Shown: one piece after another, positions 1 to 4,195 of the stretch
Position numbering within the stretch: the stretch's first letter is position 1
Layout: each line of letters begins with the position of its first letter
Assembly: GCA_945910925.1 (NCBI GenBank)
Contig: CAMDZX010000097.1
Span: 1-7,152 of the forward strand
DNA from: an uncultured bacterium
GTDB lineage: Bacteria; Cyanobacteriota; Vampirovibrionia; Gastranaerophilales; Gastranaerophilaceae
Direction of reading: 5' to 3'
Length of the DNA stretch: 7,152 bases
The notes under the pieces: generated by a model
What the model was told of the DNA's origin: nothing
Databases searched by the model: none
The model's input: only the letters and a program-made list of their open reading frames with translations
Translations under genes and position numbers: made by a program

Positions 1-235
1 TAACATCAGGACCGACTGCCGCTCTGATTTTATCCATAGTTTCAAAAGCATTTTCGTTACAATAGAAAATCGGTGATTGGAATCTTGCACCGCCTGCAAC
101 TTCAAAATGTTTGATACCCGCATCTACTGCTGATTTTAACGCAGGTAAAAAATCATCAACGAATACTCTCGCACCGTAAACGGATTGAAAACCGTCTCTG
201 AAAGAAGTATCCATAACCTTAATTAGTTTTGTCAT
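1..235 (-). CDS. Carboxyltransferase subunit, oxaloacetate decarboxylase alpha / pyruvate carboxylase B type (N-terminal part)
   Basis: Only the first 78 codons are present; the gene runs off the left end of the window. It starts at ATG 235-233 with a Shine-Dalgarno AAAGG at about 245-249, 9 bases upstream. The protein begins MTKLIKVMDTSFRDGFQS and continues with GARVFVDDFLPAL, FEVAGGARFQSP and AFETMDKIRAAVGPDV. This is the start of a DRE-TIM/HMGL-like barrel; Asp14 of the R-D-G-F-Q-S motif is at the place of the metal-binding aspartate in OadA, 5S transcarboxylase and pyruvate carboxylase, and the GGARF segment matches their GGATF. The family moves CO2 between a 2-oxoacid (oxaloacetate or pyruvate) and biotin on a carrier domain. 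It lies 37 bases after an oadG-like gene in the same direction, which supports a decarboxylase complex. The classical RDAHQS is here RDGFQS, so it belongs to a divergent branch and the exact substrate is not settled. The biotin domain, if fused, would be outside the window. Confidence 0.82.
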   Translation of the reverse strand, partial: MTKLIKVMDTSFRDGFQSVYGARVFVDDFLPALKSAVDAGIKHFEVAGGARFQSPIFYCNENAFETMDKIRAAVGPDV

Positions 236-272
236 TTTTATATACCTTTCTTTATTGTGTTAATAAACTTTA

Positions 273-503
273 CTACTTCTTAAACATTGCAGCCAATATT
301 GCAACTGCAACTTCTTCATCATTTCCTGCCGCAGTTTTCTTAGCGGTTGCAAGCTGAGGAGCAGCTTCAGGGAAAATTTTGTTAAGCCAAATTACAACTT
401 TTGACATAATAGTCATTGATACAATCATCAGGCACAAGAACAATAAAACAGTTCCCATACCAATAACCATAAGTGTTAAACCATCGGCTAAAGTTTCATT
501 CAT
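273..503 (-). CDS. oadG: OadG-family gamma subunit of a sodium-pumping decarboxylase
   Basis: This 76-aa protein has the layout of the OadG family: a short N-terminal stretch (MNETLADG), one transmembrane helix at about residues 9-35 (LTLMVIGMGTVLLFLCLMIV and on), a short NKIFPEAAP segment, and a small cytosolic tail ending with E-E-V-A-V-A-I-L-A-A-M, as in the usual family C-terminus. In known complexes the gamma subunit is a small membrane anchor that assembles the soluble alpha (carboxyltransferase) subunit onto the sodium-pumping beta subunit. The start ATG at 503-501 overlaps the TGA stop of birA (ATGA), with a Shine-Dalgarno AGGAG about 8 bases upstream inside birA, so the two are probably translationally coupled. 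The carboxyltransferase gene follows 37 bases later. The family is poorly conserved in sequence, so the call rests on length, topology, tail and neighbours. The beta subunit gene is not seen here. Confidence 0.82.
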   Translation of the reverse strand: MNETLADGLTLMVIGMGTVLLFLCLMIVSMTIMSKVVIWLNKIFPEAAPQLATAKKTAAGNDEEVAVAILAAMFKK

Positions 504-1216
504 AAAATATCTCCTATATAAAATGTATTCATTGTATTATCTTTTTCCAAAACTAACGCCCCATTATCCGTAATTTCTACTGCTTTACCGGAATGCACTG
601 TTCCAAGCACGTTAATTTTAACTTCACTATTCAGAAAAGATGCACGCTTAACATAATCATTTTTGATTGATAAAAAGCCCTCATCTAAGAAATTATCATA
701 TAACAAACAAAACTTTTCTAAAAGGGCATGCAAAAATTTTTCTCTGTCAATTTCTCTATTCAAGATTACGGAAAGAGAAGTTGCAGGCTTATCAATTTTA
801 TCAAGTTCTTCTTGCGTTGTATTGAGATTTATTCCAATTCCGAGAGCAATTCCTTTAAACTCACCACCTTGAATTGTTGACTCTGACAATATCCCTGCAA
901 TTTTTTTATTGTTTACAAGAACATCATTCGGCCATTTTATTCTGCCTTCTACTCCGTATTCCGCAAGAGTTTTACACAAAACAACAGATAAATACTGAGT
1001 GAGATTCGGAAAGACACTTTGGTATTTGTTATCAGGTTTTAGTAATATTGTGAGATATATGTTTTGAGAACCCGTATCAATCCATTTACGATTTAAACGT
1101 CCTCTGCCCGAAGTTTGATGAGAAGTATACACGGCAGTCAAATCAGAAAGCTCTGCCATATGCTCTTTTACATAGAGGTTGGTAGAATCAACCGAATCTA
1201 AAAAAATAACTTCCAT
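500..1216 (-). CDS. birA: Biotin--protein ligase (group I, no DNA-binding domain)
   Basis: The enzyme activates biotin with ATP to biotinyl-AMP and transfers it to a lysine of a biotin carrier protein in the cytosol. Numbering from the ATG at 1216: SVDSTN at 8-13 (substrate-proximal start of the catalytic domain), the biotin/adenylate loop GRGRLNRKW at 37-45, KWPND at 94-98, KIAGIL with the likely catalytic lysine at 105-110, and ALGIGIN at 124-130; the C-terminal SH3-like cap is around 195-238 with GALVLE. At 238 aa it lacks the N-terminal winged helix of E. coli BirA, so it is a ligase and not a classical repressor. I chose ATG 1216 because the protein then begins MEVIFLDSVDSTN, as usual for the family; an in-frame TTG at 1231 would add five residues, and neither has a clear Shine-Dalgarno. 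It overlaps oadG by 4 bases and lies in the same unit as a biotin-dependent carboxyltransferase, which would supply its substrate. Confidence 0.93.
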   Translation of the reverse strand: MEVIFLDSVDSTNLYVKEHMAELSDLTAVYTSHQTSGRGRLNRKWIDTGSQNIYLTILLKPDNKYQSVFPNLTQYLSVVLCKTLAEYGVEGRIKWPNDVLVNNKKIAGILSESTIQGGEFKGIALGIGINLNTTQEELDKIDKPATSLSVILNREIDREKFLHALLEKFCLLYDNFLDEGFLSIKNDYVKRASFLNSEVKINVLGTVHSGKAVEITDNGALVLEKDNTMNTFYIGDIL

Positions 1217-1222
1217 ATAATA

Positions 1223-1232
1223 ATTGTACAAT
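1223..1232. other. Perfect 10-bp palindrome ATTGTACAAT beside the birA start
   Basis: The ten bases ATTGTACAAT are self-complementary and sit 7 bases upstream of the chosen birA ATG, overlapping the alternative TTG codon. A CAATTG palindrome follows at 1236-1241. The position, between the 150-aa gene and birA, would suit an operator or a small RNA structure, but a short AT-rich palindrome can arise by chance and no regulator is known. No Shine-Dalgarno is visible between it and birA. Confidence 0.25.
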
Positions 1233-1260
1233 AAACAATTGGAATATTTATTTCAGAATT

Positions 1261-1713
1261 TTAAACATATTTGTTATAAATAATCCCGGCACCATTAGGC
1301 GGTACACCCGTTGATAAATTTGCCTGAGGAATAGCATTTGTATTCATTTGTTCTGGAGAAGATATTTGTAACTGTGGACCTTCATGCATACGCTTTTTCT
1401 CGGCTCGTAGTTTTTGGGTATACGTTTTGCCAAAACAAAAACCTGCCAGCTTGTCACCAATTTCACCTCCGATTTGGTCACCGACTAAGTACCCCCATGA
1501 ACCACTCAATAAAGGTATACGCAGGAACGATGTTGCAAAAGTACTGAATAATGCTGCCGTTGTCATTCTTGCAACGGTTTTTGTCGTTTCTTTCAGCCCT
1601 GCTTTCAACCCTTTGTCGCGGAACGCCCTATAAATATTTGGAATCCCATCAACTGCACTCATTACAGCAAAAGCAATAGGCACAGCTCTATTAATACCTC
1701 TACCAAAATTCAT
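1261..1713 (-). CDS. Unrecognised 150-aa protein with a glycine zipper
   Basis: I do not recognise this protein. It starts MNFGRGINRAVPIAFAVMSA, has a hydrophobic stretch at about 10-22, a basic amphipathic segment at 28-50 (RAFRDKGLKAGLKETTK), a second apolar stretch at 51-70, and then a perfect GxxxGxxxGxxxG glycine zipper with glycines at 74, 78, 82 and 86 in the segment GYLVGDQIGGEIGDKLAG. A strongly basic stretch follows (KLRAEKKR, 101-108), then a polar Gln/Asn/Pro-rich tail to residue 150. Glycine zippers pack helices tightly in membranes or in oligomers, so a membrane-associated or self-assembling protein is likely; there is no clear cleavable signal peptide. The start ATG at 1713-1711 has only a weak purine-rich upstream region and lies 12 bases after the stop of the 89-aa gene, so it may depend on coupling with it. 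birA follows about 44 bases later. Codon use agrees with its neighbours. Confidence 0.75.
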   Translation of the reverse strand: MNFGRGINRAVPIAFAVMSAVDGIPNIYRAFRDKGLKAGLKETTKTVARMTTAALFSTFATSFLRIPLLSGSWGYLVGDQIGGEIGDKLAGFCFGKTYTQKLRAEKKRMHEGPQLQISSPEQMNTNAIPQANLSTGVPPNGAGIIYNKYV

Positions 1714-1725
1714 ACAAGTCTTTTT

Positions 1726-1995
1726 TTAAGAGCTTTTGTCTATTTTAAACTCTTTTGCGGTTCCTATGATATTTTTATAAAAATTACTGAAGAAACCGCC
1801 ATTTCTAATATTCTCAGCGTGAGAACGTATAAATCCGTCTTTTGTTCCGTTATATATAGCGCTTAAATAACCTCTGTTATACAGAGTTCTATTTTTTATA
1901 CTATGCCTGATACTATCGGAAACCGTTTCGCTTCCACTACCAAACATAAAATTCAAATATGTATTGCCAATTGAACCTGCTGTTCCTATAACCAT
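1726..1995 (-). CDS. Unrecognised 89-aa protein, first gene of the minus-strand unit
   Basis: I do not recognise this small protein. It starts at ATG 1995-1993 with a good Shine-Dalgarno (AGGA, about 7 bases upstream, 2003-2006), which decides the start. The N-terminus (MVIGTAGSIGNTYLNFMFGS) is rich in Gly and apolar residues but too broken by Gly/Asn to be a clear transmembrane helix or signal peptide; the rest is polar and basic with many Tyr, Asn and Phe (for example NRTLYNRGYL and GGFFSNFYKNIIGTAKEF). No Cys and no catalytic motif is visible. It lies 12 bases ahead of the 150-aa glycine-zipper gene in the same direction, and both are small, Gly-rich and basic, so they may act together. 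It is the first gene leftward of the divergent promoter region. A structural or surface-associated role is only a guess. Confidence 0.7.
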   Translation of the reverse strand: MVIGTAGSIGNTYLNFMFGSGSETVSDSIRHSIKNRTLYNRGYLSAIYNGTKDGFIRSHAENIRNGGFFSNFYKNIIGTAKEFKIDKSS

Positions 1996-2024
1996 ACAAT
2001 TTTCCTAAATAAAACTAACCTATA

Positions 2025-2053
2025 TTTATATAAAGTTTTTTATTTAGTAGAAA
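2025..2053 (-). promoter_or_regulatory. Weak candidate promoter for the minus-strand unit
   Basis: On the minus strand, TATAAA (2030-2025) matches five of six bases of the -10 consensus and lies about 30 bases before the ATG of the 89-aa gene. Seventeen bases further upstream is TTTCTA (2053-2048), a poor -35. Since the gene opposite (proS) is divergent, a leftward promoter must lie in or near this 123-base gap, but the AT-rich background makes the exact box uncertain. Confidence 0.3.
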
Positions 2054-2083
2054 TTGCGTATAGTATATTTTTTATGTTACAAT
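2054..2083 (+). promoter_or_regulatory. Extended -10 promoter for proS
   Basis: TTGCGT (2054-2059) as -35 and TACAAT (2078-2083) as -10 are separated by 18 bases, and the -10 is preceded by TGT (2075-2077), giving an extended -10 (TGnTAnAAT-like). Transcription would begin at about 2090, leaving a leader of roughly 30 bases before the proS start. There is no room for a T-box or other riboswitch between this site and the gene. Confidence 0.5.
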
Positions 2084-2118
2084 CTTTACAAAATAAAATT
2101 ATATGAGGGTATTTATTT

Positions 2119-3861
2119 ATGAGAATGTCAAAACTTTTTGTTCAAACACTAAGAGAATTTCCGTCTGATGCGGAAGTTATTTCACACAAATTTTTGGTAA
2201 AAGCAGGATTTATCCGAAAACTTACAAGCGGAGTATATAATTACCTGCCTTTAATGTGGAGAGTGTTGAAAAAAGTTGAGAATATTGTAAGAGAAGAAAT
2301 GGATAATGCAGGCGCACAAGAGCTTTTGATGCCTTTTGTTCAGCCAAAAGAACTATGGGAAGAATCAGGTCGTTGGGAAGTATACGGACGTGAACTTATG
2401 CGTTTGAAAGACCGCCACGACAGAGAAATGTGTCTTGGACCAACACACGAAGAAATTATCACAGCTATTGCGCGTGATGGTTTAAAATCATATAAGCAGC
2501 TACCTGTAAATCTTTATCAAATTCAATCTAAATTCCGTGATGAAGTGCGTCCTCGTTTTGGTCTTTTAAGAGGGCGTGAATTCATAATGAAAGATGCTTA
2601 TTCATTCTCTACCTCTCAAGAAGATTTGGAACATGAATACGATAATATGGCAAAAGCATACAAGAGAATTTTTGACAGATGCGGACTGCCTACCAAAATG
2701 GTTCAATCCGACTCAGGTGCGATTGGCGGAAGCGTTAGCCATGAGTTTATGGTTATTACTGATACGGACGCAGGAGAAAATGACGTATTCTACTGTGATG
2801 ACTGTGATTATTCCGCAAACTCAAACCATGCTATTTCAAATTTACCGAATGCAAAAACAGACGGTAAGGAGTATGGATTCACAGAATACAAAGTCATTGA
2901 TACTCCAAACATGAAAACAATTGATGAAGTATGTGCGTTCTTAAATATTGACCCTACAATCGTATGTAAATCTTTGGTTTATATTGCGGATAAAGACCCG
3001 GTAATAGCTTTAATCAGAGGTGACAAGCAGGTTGAAGAAACAAAACTTATGAATGCAGTCGGAGCGATAGACATAAGAATTGCTACACCTGAAGAAATTG
3101 AAGAAGTTATGCAGAAAAACGGGTTTGAGGCAAAAGCCGGATTTATCGGACCAATGGGAATGAAAAACGTGAAAATAATTGCGGATAATACGGTTAAAGA
3201 ACTTAAAAACTTTGTAATCGGTGCTAACGAAAACGATAAACACAAAGTCGGCGTAAACTTTGGTGCAGAAATCCCTGAAGTTGAGTTTGCCGATATCAGA
3301 CTTGTTGAAGCAGGGGAACTCTGTCCGCAATGCGGAAAACCTCTAAAAGTTACAAGAGGAATAGAAGTCGGGAATATTTTCCAATTAGGTACAAAGTATT
3401 CACAACCGATGAATGCTGTTTATACGGATGTAGACGGCAAAGCTAAACCTTATATAATGGGATGTTACGGTATAGGTATTTCAAGAACCGCAGCTGCAGC
3501 AGTCGAAGCTCATTATGATGATTGGGGTATCAAGTGGCCTGTGGCAATCGCACCTTACCAAGCAGTCGTTGTTCCCGTAAGCGTAAAAGATGAACGACAA
3601 ATGAGTGTTGCAGAAAGTATTTATAACTCATTAAAAGATGCGGGTATCGAGGTTGTTATAGACGACCGTGACGAACGTCCGGGAGTTAAGTTTAAAGATG
3701 CGGATTTAATCGGGTTCCCATTTAGAATCACCGTAGGAAAGTCTATTCAAAACGGAAATGTTGAATTCGTAATAAGAGAAACAGGAACAAAAGAAGAAAT
3801 GACACCTGAGAAGGCCGTTGAGACAACCGTAAAATTGGTTCGTGATGCTCTTTCAGTATAA
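2119..3861 (+). CDS. proS: Prolyl-tRNA synthetase, bacterial type with editing domain
   Basis: This cytosolic class II synthetase joins proline to tRNA-Pro with ATP. The 580-aa length is normal for the bacterial (ProS1) type. Visible parts: class II motif 1 region around 55-76 (GAQELLMPFVQP), the LGPTHEE loop at 106-112, motif 2 at 139-162 (FRDEVRPRFGLLRGREFIMK), the editing (INS) insertion at about 225-408, motif 3 GCYGIGISR at 448-456, and the anticodon-binding domain from about 475 to 580 (DDRDERPGVKFKDADLIGFP at 515-534). Within the insertion, Lys284 in CKSLVY is at the place of the lysine needed for hydrolysis of mischarged Ala-tRNA-Pro in E. coli. Two CxxC pairs flank the insertion (CDDC 226-229, CPQC 402-405), as in many bacterial homologues, and probably bind zinc. 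The ATG at 2119 is chosen because GAGGG (2105-2109) lies 9 bases upstream; the second ATG (2125) would be too far. A Fic relic follows after 17 bases. Confidence 0.98.
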   Translation: MRMSKLFVQTLREFPSDAEVISHKFLVKAGFIRKLTSGVYNYLPLMWRVLKKVENIVREEMDNAGAQELLMPFVQPKELWEESGRWEVYGRELMRLKDRHDREMCLGPTHEEIITAIARDGLKSYKQLPVNLYQIQSKFRDEVRPRFGLLRGREFIMKDAYSFSTSQEDLEHEYDNMAKAYKRIFDRCGLPTKMVQSDSGAIGGSVSHEFMVITDTDAGENDVFYCDDCDYSANSNHAISNLPNAKTDGKEYGFTEYKVIDTPNMKTIDEVCAFLNIDPTIVCKSLVYIADKDPVIALIRGDKQVEETKLMNAVGAIDIRIATPEEIEEVMQKNGFEAKAGFIGPMGMKNVKIIADNTVKELKNFVIGANENDKHKVGVNFGAEIPEVEFADIRLVEAGELCPQCGKPLKVTRGIEVGNIFQLGTKYSQPMNAVYTDVDGKAKPYIMGCYGIGISRTAAAAVEAHYDDWGIKWPVAIAPYQAVVVPVSVKDERQMSVAESIYNSLKDAGIEVVIDDRDERPGVKFKDADLIGFPFRITVGKSIQNGNVEFVIRETGTKEEMTPEKAVETTVKLVRDALSV

Positions 3862-3878
3862 TAACTAAAGAGGTTTAC

Positions 3879-4163
3879 ATAGTTTTAGAAAATAAACTCG
3901 GTATAACGGATTCAGCAGAACTTGCAAGGCATGAAGAAAGAATCAGCAAGAAAAAAGCCATAGAGCTTTTTGAACAAGGCATTTTGGATTCTTTAGAGGT
4001 GGGGAAGTTTGATTCATTAGCTAAGATACACAAATACCTGTTTGATGAAATTTATGCCTTTGCAGGTGAAATTAGGAATGTAAATCTTGCAAAGGGTAAT
4101 TTTAAAATTTTAATAAATATTTGTAACAAAAAGGCAAAAAATTCAAAAAAAATGTTTTATTAA
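3879..4163 (+). pseudogene. Fic/DOC-family protein relic (N-terminal part only, start codon ATA)
   Basis: In-frame translation from ATA 3879 gives I-V-L-E-N-K-L-G-I-T-D-S-A-E-L-A, then ERISKKKAIELFEQG, then LAKIHKYLFDEIYAFAGEIR and VNLAKGNF, which is the N-terminal part of bacterial Fic proteins (KALELFE and IHKYLFDEIYDFAGEIR are family hallmarks). Full-length members are about 200 aa and transfer AMP onto target-protein hydroxyls using the HPFxxGNGR loop. Here family similarity stops at KGNF (about 4103); 19 unrelated, Lys/Asn-rich codons follow to TAA at 4161-4163, and no HPFxxGNGR exists in any nearby frame. The product could not catalyse AMPylation. A good Shine-Dalgarno (AAAGAGG, 3867-3872) is spaced 6 bases before ATA, where an ATG would be expected, suggesting an ATG-to-ATA change; no in-frame ATG occurs before codon 92. 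It lies 17 bases after proS. The reading frame itself is not interrupted within the conserved part, so the loss may be recent. Confidence 0.8.
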
Positions 4164-4182
4164 ACTATAAGCAAAACATTTT
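4149..4182. repeat. Perfect 10-bp inverted repeat with 14-base loop before the large gene
   Basis: AAAATGTTTT (4149-4158) and AAAACATTTT (4173-4182) are exact reverse complements, with a 14-base loop between them. The structure covers the last codons of the Fic relic and ends just before the Shine-Dalgarno of the large gene. The stem has only one G-C pair and no following T-run of its own, so it is not a typical intrinsic terminator. A possible -10 box (TATAAG, 4166-4171) lies in the loop but has no convincing -35, so it may also be an operator over a promoter. Either role is inference. Confidence 0.6.
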
Positions 4183-4195
4183 ACAGGAGTTTTTC

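Noticed and set aside
251..267. Small inverted repeat TTTATT...AATAAA between oadG and the carboxyltransferase gene
   Set aside because: Only six A-T pairs with a 5-base loop; too weak to be called a terminator, and a terminator here would split a coherent gene unit.
379..872. Plus-strand open frames antisense to oadG and birA
   Set aside because: The minus-strand genes have clear family motifs and Shine-Dalgarno or coupling; the antisense translations have no domain features.
1338..1633. Plus-strand open frames antisense to the 150-aa gene
   Set aside because: I considered these as rivals to the unrecognised minus-strand gene. The minus-strand frame keeps operon spacing and a glycine zipper; the antisense frames overlap each other and lack ribosome-binding sites.
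2594..2914. Plus-strand open frame of about 106 codons in another frame within proS
   Set aside because: It lies wholly within the motif 2 and editing-domain coding region of proS, and its translation matches nothing I recognise.
2979..3330. Two overlapping open frames on the minus strand inside proS
   Set aside because: They are antisense to a complete, highly conserved synthetase gene, have no Shine-Dalgarno and give low-complexity Phe/Ser-rich translations typical of shadow frames.
4149..4195. Intrinsic terminator for proS/fic
   Set aside because: The inverted repeat has only one G-C pair and no proper terminal T-run beyond the stem, so it does not meet the usual form.
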